Origin: Unio delphinus | Lineage: Eukaryota > Mollusca > Bivalvia > Unionida > Unionidae | Length of the DNA: 64,000 nt | Direction: 5' to 3' | Assembly: GCA_029339505.1 (NCBI GenBank) | Contig: JAQISU010001235.1 | Location: forward strand, 33,951,315-34,015,314 | Made by a program: the position numbers and the translations under genes | Shown: piece by piece, positions 24,683 through 37,286 of the stretch | Layout of the letters: the number at the start of each line of letters is the position of its first letter | Position numbering within the stretch: position 1 is the first letter of the stretch | The notes under the pieces: generated by a model | The model's database searches: none | What the model was told of the DNA's origin: nothing | Seen by the model: only the letters and a program-made list of their open reading frames with translations

Positions 24683-24859
24683 CATCGTATTCAAAATCAT
24701 CATAGTAAAATCTGATAAGAATTCTGTTTGAAGTTGTTCACTGGCCATTTTGACTTGATCACAAATGTACATGACCAAACCTGCAGTCTTTTGTTTTCTG
24801 GCATGCCCATTGCTCAATAAAAAAAAAAAACAGACTAAAGAAACTACTGTTGTCTTCAT
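24683..24859 (-). CDS. Candidate first exon of a secreted peptide
   Basis: On the minus strand an ATG frame starts MKTTVVSLVCFFFLLSNGHA. This has the three parts of a signal peptide: a positive start, a long hydrophobic core and a small-residue end (GHA) suited to cleavage, followed by basic RKQK. The frame stays open for 59 codons and ends exactly at a strong splice donor (ACGATG|gtaagg). Without splicing it stops ten bases later. The second Met codon of a 70-codon frame is taken as start because it opens the signal peptide. Part of the hydrophobic core is coded by a T run that could be slippage-prone. No mature-peptide family is recognised, and no partner exon was found. Confidence 0.35.
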
Positions 24860-25112
24860 TATTGTTTTTTTTATCAAATGAAAAATCTATGGTATTTACT
24901 GAAGATGAATTAGTTAGCCATAGATGGTTTCCTAACCCATACTTTTTACCCCAAAGAAAGATGTAACTTCTTTTCTAAAAAATGTATTACACATAAATTA
25001 ATAACATTATGACAATATTAGGGTTATAAAAAAAAAACCCAGCAGTTTGTGACTTTCCTTTACATTTCTTTTAAAGGAATGATTCAACTGAGTGGAAAAA
25101 AGGTGCTCTTAC

Positions 25113-25215
25113 ATAAATATATGTTTCTAAGAATTTGACTTTTATATCAATAAATATTTCTAAGAAGTAGACTTTTATATCAGTATATGTTTCCAAGAAC
25201 TAGACTTTTATTTCT
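25113..25215. repeat. 42-bp tandem repeat, about 2.5 copies
   Basis: Three copies of 'atatgtttctaagaa(t/g)t(t/a)gacttttatatca' with a few substitutions. Confidence 0.8.
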
Positions 25216-25265
25216 GGCAAAACAACCAATTGTTAACATATAAACTATTACATTACATCATCATT

Positions 25266-27102
25266 ATAACACTGTCCAGTGAACCATGGAGTATATCACT
25301 ATATAATACTGTCCAGTGAATACTGTCCAGTGAATCATAGAGTATATCGCTATATAATACTGTCCAGTGAATCATAGAGTATATCGCTATATAATACTGT
25401 CCAGTGAATCATATAGTATATCGCTATATAATACTGTCCAGTGAACCATAGAGTATATCGCTATATAATACTGTCCAGTGAACCATAGAGTATATCGCTA
25501 TATAATACTGTCCAGTGAACCATAGAGTATATCGCTATATAATACTGTCCAGTGAACCATAGAGTATATCGCTATATAATACTGTCCAGTGAACCATAGA
25601 GTATATCGCTATATAATACTGTCCAGTGAACCATAGAGTATATCGCTATATAATACTGTCCAGTGAACCATAGAGTATATCGCTATATAATACTGTCCAG
25701 TGAACCATAGAGTATATCGCTATATAATACTGTCCAGTGAACCATAGAGTATATCGCTATATAATACTGTCCAGTGAACCATATAGTATATCGCTATATA
25801 ATACTGTCCAGTGAACCATATAGTATATCGCTATATAATACTGTCCAGTGAACCATATAGTATATCGCTATATAATACTGTCCAGTGAACCATATAGTAT
25901 ATCGCTATATAATACTGTCCAGTGAACCATATAGTATATCGCTATATAATACTGTCCAGTGAACCATATAGTATATCGCTATATAATACTGTCCAGTGAA
26001 CCATATAGTATATCGCTATATAATACTGTCCAGTGAACCATGGAGTATATCGCTATACAATACTGTCCAGTGAATCATGGAGTATATCGCTATACAATAC
26101 TGTCCAGTGAATCATGGAGTATATCGCTATACAATACTGTCCAGTGAACCATGGAGTATATCGCTATATAATACTGTCCAGTGAACCATGGAGTATATCG
26201 CTATATAATACTGTCCAGTGAACCATGGAGTATATCGCTATATAATACTGTCCAGTGAACCATGGAGTATATCGCTATATAATACTGTCCAGTGAACCAT
26301 GGAGTATATCGCTATATAATACTGTCCAGTGAACCATGGAGTATATCGCTATATAATACTGTCCAGTGAACCATGGAGTATATCGCTATATAATACTGTC
26401 CAGTGAACCATGGAGTATATCGCTATATAATACTGTCCAGTGAACCATGGAGTATATCGCTATATAATACTGTCCAGTGAACCATGGAGTATATCGCTAT
26501 ATAATACTGTCCAGTGAACCATGGAGTATATCGCTATATAATACTGTCCAGTGAATCATAGAGTATATCGCTATATAATACTGTCCAGTGAATCATAGAG
26601 TATATCGCTATATAATACTGTCCAGTGAATCATAGAGTATATCGCTATATAATACTGTCCAGTGAACCATAGAGTATATCGCTATATAATACTGTCCAGT
26701 GAATCATAGAGTATATCGCTATATAATACTGTCCAGTGAACCATAGAGTATATCGCTATATAATACTGTCCAGTGAACCATAGAGTATATCGCTATATAA
26801 TACTGTCCAGTGAACCATAGAGTACATCGCTATATAATACTGTCCAGTGAACCATAGAGTACATCGCTATATAATACTGTCCAGTTAACCATATAGTACA
26901 TCGCTATATAATACTGTCCAGTGAACCATAGAGTACATCGCTATATAATACTGTCCAGTGAACCATAGAGTACATCACTATATAATACACTATATAATAC
27001 TGTCCAGTGAACCATAGAGTATATCACTATATAATACTGTCCAGTGAACCATATAGTATATCGCTATATAATACTGTCCAGTGAACCATAGAGTATATCA
27101 CT
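25266..27102. repeat. 37-bp satellite array, about 50 copies
   Basis: A head-to-tail array of a 37-bp unit: atactgtccagtgaacca, a variable 'tagag/tatag/tggag', then gtatatcgctatata. Variants lie in blocks: mainly tagag (25.4-25.75 kb), tatag (25.77-26.03 kb), tcatggag with tatacaatac (26.04-26.15 kb), ccatggag (26.15-26.54 kb), tcatagag (26.54-26.65 kb) and tacatcgc (26.82-26.98 kb). The outer units are more degenerate. It lies inside the long intron of the minus-strand gene and codes for nothing. Confidence 0.97.
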
Positions 27103-28227
27103 TCATAGTGCATGTGCCTCATGATCAAGTCCATTTATTTCACTGCCACTAAATAAATGGGATCAGTGACCATACTTAGTAACAGGTACATCCACCATGT
27201 TTCATTTTACAGAAACTAGAGTGAGAAACACTGGACTTTCTGGGCGAAATCATCTTGTTACTACAATGGAGTGAAATATGACAAATGTTTTCCACAGCCT
27301 ATCAAGATATATTGATAACATTATGACCAAGAAGTTATTCTTAGATGCTTCTATGGTCTGCTGATAAGTATGGCTGCCTATTCAAGATGAACCAGGTGTA
27401 AATACTATTTTTCTACATTGTTCTTTTTATTCTGACATCCATTTCACCTTGAAATGGGAAAGAGAAGGATGCAGCTCATATTTTCTGTGCAAATAAAAAA
27501 CAATGCACACCACAAACAGTGAACCACTGACAATGTGCTGAACCCAGCAAGAAATATACTATTTCAATCTGTTATGCATATTCCACATCGATATATTTGT
27601 GCATAAAATAAAAGGAATATTTCTTTGCTCTGAGCCAATAATGAACATATTTCATCTTATGGGTAAAACACCTTATTCACTCAGTTTCAAGCAAATATCC
27701 TCCCTATAATTAAGGGTCTTACAGTGAGGGAGTGCATTAATTTTACAAGTCGTTAACTTTTATATCATACAGCTTTCATACACAACTAGAATATTTCTAT
27801 ACTTGCTGTAAGAACAACTGTTCCATGAAAACTGATGGTTTGCTTTCATTCTTGCAATTCTATAATTCGTTCCTCACCTAACAAAAAACTTTCCTGTAAC
27901 AAATACTTGGATACAAATACATTTTTTGCTGAGTATTGGAAATCTTTGGCAATTCTGACTGTTGTACGGAGGTATGGCATCTAATACAATAAATAACCTG
28001 AACCACAAACACATGCTATTTTGTCAAATAGGTATGATAACATCATCAATAGATCAAGCAATCAGACAGATTGGGAGTTGCTCAGTAAGCTATGTTCACA
28101 AAGAATTTCCTACTATAGGTTTTAAAATATTATTTAGTGAGCATATGAAAATAACCGGAAGTACATTTTGTTTTAAAACATGGTTTTGATAATGAAATGC
28201 AGTAGGTCAAGTATGAATTTTCTTGTT
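27103..28227. other. Unique intron sequence, nothing called
   Basis: Unique AT-rich DNA beside the satellite. A 16-nt segment with acceptor- and donor-like ends occurs on the minus strand near 27890. It is too short and isolated to support. Confidence 0.4.
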
Positions 28228-28780
28228 CTTTGTTATTTAAGTTTTTCAGTCATCACTTTTTTAGTTATAGAAATATAAAAGTGTAAACAAGAGCCCCTTG
28301 AAGGGACTGATGCTCTAACAGATGATAATAATTTCCAAGAATTCAAGACAGGCCATTTATTTTTACCTGCTGAGTGGTGAAACCATCTGATATTCTTCAG
28401 TGATAGTATCATTTTCAAATAAGCTACTGTGGTGGACATGTTGGATGCTGAATTAGTCCAGTTTTCATTTACGACAAAGTCATTATAAGTCTTTTGTGAA
28501 ACCTTATGTCATTGTTTGTTATTTAAGTTTTTCATTCATCACTTTTTTAGTTATAGAAAGTTATAGCTACAGAAGAATATCATTGAAAGTTTCAACACTT
28601 TCCATTAGTAGTTTGTCGGTTTTAAAGATGGCAGCTGTGGTGGCCATATTGGAATCAGATCAGCATCATTTTCATTTAGAACAACTTGGATATCGAATAA
28701 GTCTTGCAAATGCCAATCATTTTGCAGACCACAGGATACAGCTTGGAGGGCTGCATGTGGCCCGTAAGCTGCAAGTTTGA
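28228..28780. repeat. Two tandem copies of a 285-bp unit
   Basis: The 44-bp stretch starting ttgttatttaagtttttcag at about 28232 recurs at about 28516 with one mismatch. The parts that follow also match more loosely ('gctactgtggtggacatgttgg' against the second copy's gcagctgtggtggccatatt). The unit carries the 'aagatggc..gtggc' motif shared with 55.0-56.6 kb. The end (catgtggcccgtaagctgca) resembles a transposon terminus. Confidence 0.75.
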
Positions 28781-29170
28781 GACCCTTGCTTTAAACTCTC
28801 CTGGTTTCGACCAATAGAGCTGCTGAATAAAAATCACCAGGTCCTTTGGGTCAGGAGAACCAGGTGGAGGAAGATTCAATATAATCCTGGGTAATGGATT
28901 ACTTTCGTTTTTTGTATCTTTGTTCCTTGATTGTTTTTTTTTTTAAATAGAGATGTTTTCAGTGTACATGAATTTGCGAAAACATTTTTGTAAGCACAGT
29001 ATGAATGTTATTCTTTAAAATACCATCATACCTAATTTTTCCTACACATCAAAAAACATTTTCTTTGTGTCTGGATAATTTGTGTGCAAGTTAAAATTAT
29101 TATTTCCTCAAATATCTTCTCCAGAAAATTAATATTTGTATTGTACAGTTGTGCACCCAACATGTTCAAT

Positions 29171-29335
29171 GACAGAATGGACTAGGTAATCTATGGTCAT
29201 TACAGAATGGACTAGGTAATCTATGGTTACATTACAGAATGGACTAGGTAATCTATGGTTACATTACAGAATGGACTAGGTAATCTATGGTCTAGGTAAT
29301 AATCTATGGACTAGGTAATCTATGGTTACATTACA
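29171..29335. repeat. 32-bp tandem repeat, about 5 copies
   Basis: Units of 'acagaatggactaggtaat' plus 'ctatggttacatt', four good copies with a scrambled end. Confidence 0.9.
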
Positions 29336-31629
29336 TTCTTGCTTCCAAATAAAAAAGAACACTGCAGGTTTGGAAGGAGTTTTTTCCATTTGTCCAATTG
29401 TTATTGGAGAGAAGTGTACACACAAGTGTCATTCTGTTAGATTGGAGCTATTTTCAGAAATGGAAAAAGTTGGTCTCAATGTCTCAAAAAGGATGTAAAT
29501 TTAGAACACAAAATGGTGGTCACATATCTCTCTAATGGTTTTTTGTTTACTGAAGAAATTGAAACACTCATTATTTTTACAGGCTCAGATTTGTTAATTT
29601 CTGCCTTACATATAACTTTTTAGCATCATATGGTTTGAATCATACTAAAAGTAATATTAGTACATAGGAATGGATGTACCATTTAAATCTGAACATAGTA
29701 GATTTGAAAAGATAAAATATTTTGGCCCACTCCATATATTGCTGAGAAATAATAACTTTATTTAATATTGAAAATTATTACAAATTTTGAAAATATAGTA
29801 TCTGGAAAATAATGGATATATGTAATAAATTCTAGTAACAAAACCTCATAAACACATTAATAATTGACGTTATCCATGTTAAGATGTTTGGGAGGGAATT
29901 ATTAAGTAGTTAATCAGAGACCTACATTTCTATATTTTGATTAAATGAATCAAATCTTTGAAATTAGCATACACATGGTATCAATCTACACATCCAGTGG
30001 ATTACCTAGATGGATTTTTAATGGAAGCTGCACCATTAAATATACAAATGGCTTTCCCCATCTTCTTCACACTATACAAGACAATTCAATCCCATTTCTC
30101 CATGTTACTCCGTAAGTATGTAACACTACCGGGTAATTGAGGGGAATAAGTAGATACTAAAACACCAGCAATATGGACTTTTAGCATGCAAGCTGATTTT
30201 ACAATCAAAGCCCAAAGGGTACTAGAAATATGGAATATATTTTGTCTGCTTCAGTGGTGTTGCTGGTGGTCACAGGCGGAACTAAATGATGTCTGGGAAC
30301 CACCATTGAGCGGAAGTCATAATGGACACAAGTCCAGAGTGGATCAAGCTCCATTTACACTCTTCCAATACAAATTATCGAAAATGCATTTAATTGTGTC
30401 CATAAATATTGAATGAACCCATTCCCCAGTGTTATTGCCAACAGTACATCTTGTTGTCAGACAGCAGTAATCTTGTTCATTTCTTGTCATTTAGGGCAAA
30501 ACTTGAAATGTCTATGCCATTTACGATAGTGTCTTTCAAGTACTTCTATGTGATTTATGATTCAACCTTAAAACATTATTAAAACTGATCAGTAATTTCA
30601 TGTATGCCCATTAACTGTCCCCACTCCTTTAGGGATCAATTACTCAATGCCAATTTTGTCATCCAAATAGGCCAAAAGAGCCCTGTATTGTAATTCTTTT
30701 ACCACTTCCCCCAAGAATAAAACAATTTAATTGAGTCACGTTTACCTATCTAAAAACAGGCTCAATGGGAATGTCAGATTTACAGGATGAAGTTGTGCTA
30801 ATAAAGCAAATTAGTAGTCCAATAAGAAACCTTAGTACAAAATTTATCCAGGATATTCTTGGATCCAAAGATCTGACTAAATTGGGTGAATAAATATTTA
30901 ATAATTATTTAATTTAATTTTGTAGTTCATTGCGTATTTCTCATATCAATATTTCTGAAAAAATGTTCACAACTGAACTGTTTATTACCAATCCCTACTT
31001 GTACTGTATGGCAGTAACTGGCATATAGCCTAGAACATATTACACTTGCAATGTAATACAAACTTAAGACCCGAAGAAATGTATGTTTCCTATTGCACTG
31101 GTTTTCAAATTACGATAGGCATAAGCAGATGTTTTAAAAAAAATAAAATAACAACATTTAGGTGAAGTATTTTCTTTTTAAAACTTTGGGAGAAAAGTAC
31201 TTGGGTGGGTCGGCAATGAGAAACGGATTGTCAGGAAACATGAAACAAACATTTTTCTTTTTGGCCAAAGAGATCTAACTTTAAAATCTTGTCAAGTGTG
31301 TCAACTTCCACTCTGAGAGACAATTTTGTTTAATGTGAATTGAAAGATCCTTTATAATATACCACCACCTGAGACAATCAAGGACATTTTGAGGGAATAC
31401 GTTTTATATAAACAAATCTCCAACCATGTTTTGCAAGATTTCATAGTTTACTTTTATCTTTGATATTATATATGACTTACAAAAGTTTAACATATTTAGC
31501 TTTAATATTTTAGTATTTCATTAGGGTGTGGCTTAATCTTGATACCTTAAAGAACTTTACTTTTAATTGGCAACACATAGCCAGTAATGTGCTGACATGC
31601 CATTTAAGCCTATAATTACTGCTACAACA
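29336..31629 (-). other. Unique intron sequence, nothing called
   Basis: AT-rich unique DNA with scattered short frames on both strands. None has paired splice sites, a start context or a recognisable domain. Confidence 0.4.
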
Positions 31630-31835
31630 CAATGCATTAGAGTGAGCGACCATAGACCATATGTACTCATAAGTTTGACTGCATTATACTTAGTGACCAT
31701 ATGAACATATATACTCGATAGTCTGACTGCATTAGAGTGAGAGACCATATGAACATATGTACTCGCTTATAAGTCTGACTGCATTAGTGAGAGACCATAT
31801 GTACTCACTTATAAGTCTGACTGCATTAGAATCAT
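31630..31835 (-). repeat. Tandem array of a MITE-like terminus
   Basis: About four units of 50-60 bp carry 'agagaccatatgaacatat', 'gtactcgcttataagtc' and 'tgactgcatta'. On the minus strand this reads gactta-taagcgagta-cata-tggt. That matches the end of the dispersed family at 41.1, 41.4, 42.5 and 45.9 kb (gactta-caagcgagta-tata-cggt). The array is therefore an amplified terminus of that family. Confidence 0.65.
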
Positions 31836-34800
31836 TAACTGCAAATTGACTAATACTAATCAGTAGAATAAACTAATAAGGACTTTACAGTTGGACCCAT
31901 ATTTTATTCTACCATACATGTCACCTGCATCAAGATATGTTGTTGACATAATTTCATTGTTGGGAAAACTTCCTTTTATGTATCAACAAAAAACGAACTA
32001 TTCTGCCATCGTACATAGGGGTGGGGAGAGGGAAAGACCCACACTTCAGTGCATTACAGGATTTACACCAATGAGACCTGGAAAGATGCAGCACAACTTG
32101 ATAACTTAAGATATACATGTACAATCAAACAATAATGAAACACGGTATCTAGCTGAATTTCCGATGCACATATGATTTGTCTGCCAATGGTAAGAGAAAA
32201 CTTCAACATCTAAAATTTGGGGTAATATAATGACACTTCATTTCTAATGAGAACAAAACTGATACTTTTTCTTACAGATATATCCTGCAATAAAGCTACA
32301 ATTCTTATTAATGCTGAACATATTAGAATTAATTTGAATAAATCATATGACAACAAGTAAAAACTAAGAGTATAGTTATCACTGATACAATATCTTGCGA
32401 AATAAAAAAGCAAAAATATTTGGTCTACATGTAACATTAGTCTAAATCTATTCATAGTCTATGTACTTTTTGTATATAAATATCCCAGTTTCATCATTTA
32501 TGTTCATTCACTATTCCCTTATCATTTTATGTTCAACTGTTATTCCTGTCCCATCATTTTATATTCTCAATCGGTTCAAACAGTATGGCTCACAGACAAT
32601 TGTTCTGGGCAGGGTGCAAGATGACTACCTAGCAGGGTGCAAGCAGAGTGCAAGATTGCCATCAGGTCGTATGGTTTCTTCTGAGGGCACACTCTTGAAT
32701 CAAAGAGGGCATTTTTTTAGTTTTAATGAAACTGCCTTGGTATATTTAAGATATTTACACTAATTCCTCCTCCCCCCAATAAATTATTTAAAGTTGATAC
32801 CAAATTTGCACATGCTCAATTTATTTATGTGCAATGTATTGCACAGATGGAGACTTATGAAAACAGGTTCTCCAAAAAGACATGCGTACACCCATGGGGA
32901 GAGTAAAATGTCATCCAAAGAGAGCGGGTACTGCAACCTACAGAAGACATTTGGGACAAAACCGTTATTCAAGTGAAATCCATGAAATGTCTGCTTCACT
33001 TTGTTTTATGGGCATCAATCAACTGAATATCCTCCAATTAAGGTTTTAAATTTACGTTCATTTTTCAATGGTCTGTATTTTCCCAAAACATTTCACTCCT
33101 CTTTCTTTTAGCGATTTCATCATGGTTGGTGGTTAAAAGATTTCCTATTTTGGTCTTCTGCATACCAAGGTTGGGTATTGGTAGTTCACTTCTACTGTAA
33201 CTCATTATCACAATACACAGCTTTCAATGCATGATGTATGTGTATTGATGATACCATGCAAGGATAACTTAAGCATCTTGCAAGGTTATTTTCCATTTAT
33301 GAAAAATAAGCTAACTGAACTATTTATATCAGAGTTATTCTAATTGTTCTGGGTAGTGTCATACAATATTAATCTTTAAAAATGCCTGAAAATATACCCA
33401 ACACATTAGAATTGATGTGAACAGAGTGAATCACTGATATTTTTAATCCGGACATGGCCCAACCCAGAAATTGTTATCAAGAGAGCAGATGATAGTCATG
33501 ATTTGGCTTCATATTACTGTCATTGTTCCATTGAGAATAAATGAATTTAATTAAACATTTAAAACACTTGTTAATCCCATTACTATCCATTTGATAGTAA
33601 GTCGTGAATATTTTGGTAGGTGGGATAGAAAACTGAAAAATGCCTTAAAAAGAATTTCTAGCATTTCTTTAGGAACTTCCTGTTAAAATGGATGTAATCT
33701 GTCAACAGCAAATAATATCTGTGATGTTGCCATGAAAAAGCACAAAAGCCCCATGAAAAAAAGCAATCTAAAAAATGATAATCCTTAAGGCCATCAGAAA
33801 AAAATTCCATTCCCATATGCCCATTAATCAATTATGATTCCAATCTCAGGCACAGGATTTTATCCCATGCAGTTGGGGTCAGCATCCTGACAAACATGGC
33901 ATATTTAACTCCCACTGCATGCTGGGTGAGTAATTTACAAAGTACCTTTAAAGACTGGAAAGAGTTGTTTATTTACTCAAGTACATACTCAGTTGGTTAG
34001 TAAGCTTCACAAACATTATCAAGATTACTCCAAAGATAAAGTGATTCCAAATTTTGGGGCTACCAAACTTTGATGGCTAAATGCTCGACCCTGAAACCGT
34101 GGGGCAACCACAATCATCTGGAATATCATCTCAAAAGCGTAGGTCATATTGATGTCACATCATGCAAGAGACAAATTTGTAATACATATTGTTTGGCTTA
34201 TCTTAACTGTGATTCAAAATCATCTCTCTGCTTGACAAGTTTAATCACAATTTATAAAACAAATTTATTGCCCATGGTTTGTGCTGCATTAGCATAAAAA
34301 ACATGTACAAGGCAAAATTCATGGTGGTTAAAATGGCCTGTCTGTATTAAATGAGTTCAGATTTATGACTAAGTCTGCTTCAAGATTATTTCCTTACTAT
34401 AATTCATAAAGCAATTGGGACACAAGTTGGAAATATGAATAAATTTTACATAAATATAAGCTAAAGGTCTGTACTTACTGGCCAAATAATCTACTTTCTA
34501 TTGATTTATTTTGACCTCATCTCTTTGTATACATAGGATAAAGATCTCTGATTTGAGGTTTTTCAAGAACTTACATTATGATATTTTAGGTTTTATTCCT
34601 TCATTGTTCCATGATAAAAAATAACTCTGGGACACAAGGTAGATTAGACTGGGCTTCTGAGGAGACAAAATTCAATTAATCGCAAACAAATTTCCTTCAG
34701 CCATAAATGTGCAATATCTTCATATTCAGTACAGAAAAGCTAAAACTACTATATAAAAATTCCCCACATATATTGCAATTTCATAAATATATTGGAATGG

Positions 34801-35038
34801 TTTTCTTGGAATAATATCCAGGTAGTATTAAACCTCACAAATTAGTTTTTGGCATCTATCACTTTACTCCTAGCAAATTTAATGACATGAATATTAAGCA
34901 AGAGTCGCAAACATGATCATTTTGTGATCATGTCCATTCAAATGACCTTGATCATTTAACAGCTTTGATAAGGAAACAGATTACATAATTATATTATCCC
35001 TTGCTACCTTGACATTGTGGCTGGTGTGGGTGTGGCTA
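31836..35038. other. Unique intron sequence, nothing called
   Basis: Mostly unique AT-rich DNA. There is a short local repeat of gcagggtgcaag at 32608-32660 and an inverted pair of catgcagt and actgcatg at about 33870-33920. No exon is supported. Confidence 0.4.
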
Positions 35039-35200
35039 TACAGTGGACCCCCTCATGAACAACCACCCTTGACTAGCAGCAACCCACTCTTTGCAGCCAG
35101 AATCCCTTGGCACCAACAAGTGTTCAAAAGTACCCCTCAAGAAAGGCAACCAGTTTATTGTGACCAGCAGCCAACATATTAGTGCACAAATGTAAAATTT
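35039..35200 (+). mobile_element. Tc1/mariner-pogo-like end fragment
   Basis: It begins TA followed by cagtggaccccctcatgaac, then alternating 'caaccaccc' and 'gcagccag' segments. Termini of the form TA-CAGTGGACCC are typical of pogo/Tigger-type elements, which insert at TA. No opposite end was found in the expected orientation; a similar but degenerate start (tacagtccccctctgg) lies at about 35828 in the same orientation. Confidence 0.4.
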
Positions 35201-35931
35201 ACCCATCACTGAGCTATATTTTATATTTAATAGGTGTCCAGAACCAATATTGTATTACATAAGGTAAGTAATCTGATTATCTTTCCCAATGCCTGTTTCC
35301 CATATCAGGTTTTCATTACTTACAGAAGTATTGGCTAGTTGGCTAAAGTACTACTAAGGTTAATATATCATTAATGCCAACCTTTGCAGGAAATGGAGTC
35401 AGCAATGTCTGATAGAGCTTTGGCCTTCACACAACAAGATTTTGTTTTTCAAAATTTATTTGTAATTAAAGATTATGACCTGACATAATTTCAAGATCAT
35501 AACATGGTTAGATAGAAAGATAAATTTTAACATATCATCACGTAAACGAAGAAATAATACTTTAGAAGGAAAAGTAAAAGTTATTTGAGTTTACTACAAT
35601 GTAGAGAGTTCATCTGATGAAAGATTTTATTTTGGGAAGACTTTTGAATGGTTTTGTAATATGCATGCCAACAATATCCAATTCGCATTCCACTCCAAAG
35701 AATCAGAACTATTAATTTTATGCTACCTTAAAACAAGAATATTTTAATAATGAATGCTACCTTCACATGAAGATATTGACTGCTTTAAGTTATAAGTAGC
35801 GTTCCTGCTATATACACATCCCTTAATACAGTCCCCCTCTGGAAAGGCCACCCATTTTAAAAGACCACTTTCCTGGTGCAGAATGGGTGGCCAAACAAGA
35901 GTGGGACCACATCAGCTGAATCAGATAGTAA

Positions 35932-36141
35932 ACCAAGTTGTTCTCCACTTTGTTTTCTGACAGGACTGGTGGTGAAGAAGAATGTCATGAAGATATGCTG
36001 GAGTATCCACTTTGCTATGCAGGTGGATTTATCAGGACAGGTGTTACTGATTAATACATTTATTTTGACTGACCACTGGATTCAGATATTAAGCAGAACT
36101 CTTCTGATGTGGATCCAATGCAGTCCTATCCAACCTGTTAA
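35932..36141 (+). pseudogene. Decayed coding-like segment, unknown
   Basis: One plus-strand frame reads like protein on both sides of two stop codons: TKLFSTLFSDRTGGEEECHE to GGFIRTGVTD, TAA, five residues, TGA, then PLDSDIKQNSSDVDPMQSYP and a final TAA at 36139-36141. Both internal stops could be simple C-to-T changes. The upstream 35876-35930 sequence reads similarly in another frame, suggesting a frameshift. An AATAAA follows at about 36190. This fits a decayed gene or transposon 3' end. Chance is not excluded. Confidence 0.35.
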
Positions 36142-36719
36142 TTTTAAAAAGCTCACAAAAGCTACAGCAATTATTTTTGCATTTATGCAAATAAAAGTCT
36201 ATGGCTTACTTTCATAGTATATCTTCTTAACCAGGTAAACAATTGTGAATAGTTTTTATAGTCATTTTTTAAAAATGTTTTCTGCTGTGGCCCTTGGCTT
36301 CAATAAAAGAATTTCAGTGGCAAATGGTTGCAAAAAGTGTCACAGCACTGATCAATGGCATTAAATCCTTTAGAAAATACATGTTTACTATTAATACCTG
36401 TCAGAATAGAACACCTGTGTATTCAGAGGCTGCTTTTGGTTTTGAAATGATGATGTATACATGGATTGCAGCATCACCCTATGGCAAGAACAAATTGTTG
36501 AAGGTGTCACATGCATTACTCACTTAACGGTAATATAGGTTTTTCTATATGGTTAAGACATGTTACTCTTGCTTGGGTGATGCTGCTTTTCACCCATGCA
36601 AAATTTCGTAACAATGTTTGACAAAAAGATCTGGTAGCAGCTGATATAAACTATTACTTTTTTAAAATCAAAATTATAATTATTTCTTGCTTCACAACCA
36701 TAAACAAATTAAAACCTAC

Positions 36720-36860
36720 CTGTACTTGATGATAATAGTGGTGTTTATACAGCAGACTAAAGTTTGCCCTGACAAATGACCTTTGGTCAGTAAACAACCA
36801 AGGCATCTTGCATTTTACCACCGGACAGTCAATTACTGAGTACAATTCGAGACACTCCCC
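36720..36860 (-). CDS. Candidate 141-nt internal exon, unknown
   Basis: The minus strand has ctgtgaatttgcag as acceptor and AAGTACAG|gtaggt as donor around a 47-codon open frame, symmetric phase 0-0. The translation runs GECLELYSVIDCPVVKCKMP, then WLFTDQRSFVRANFSLLYKH, ending HYYHQVQ. It is rich in Cys and aromatic residues, unlike the chained disordered exons. Its phase does not fit between 44096-44154 and 19883-20013, so it would belong to another transcript or be a false call. The acceptor is weak in pyrimidines. Confidence 0.3.
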
Positions 36861-37043
36861 CTGCAAATTCACAGCCTGTGGAGAACTTTACTAGTACTTA
36901 GCACACACACATCCCACCTCCAGTAAAGGAAATTTTCATTTCTTACCGAAATTGTGTAAAATATTTAAAGTATGGTCTCAATCACTAATAAATAGTAAAG
37001 AAGTTTTCTAATACATCAGAGAAATAACTACATTTAAAAATGT

Positions 37044-37286
37044 TGTATTAGGGTTTAACGCCATTTTTCAGCACACAATAGGCTATATATGGACGTCAGT
37101 ATTACTGGTGGAGGAAGAACCCAGTAAAACCACGGAAAGAACCACCAAACCACAAGTAGCTACTGGCAAACTTTCTCACATATCTACATTGGCCGAATCC
37201 AAGACTCGAACCTACGCAGACAGAGGTGAGATGGCAGTGATCCATAATGGAGAGCGCTTTAGACCACTCAGTCACTCAGGGCTCCT
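37044..37286 (-). mobile_element. tRNA-derived SINE with target-site duplication
   Basis: A full-length copy of 243 bp. It is flanked by a perfect 12-bp direct repeat, atttaaaaatgt, at 37032-37043 and 37287-37298. On the plus strand it reads from the tail (tattagggtttaacgcc) to the tRNA-like head (ctttagaccactcagtcact). Box B on the minus strand is ggttcgagtct; box A is tgactgagtgg. Confidence 0.92.

Noticed and set aside
25266..27102. Resemblance of the 37-bp array to a CRISPR array
   Set aside because: The units are contiguous with no variable spacers, and the context is eukaryotic. It is a satellite.
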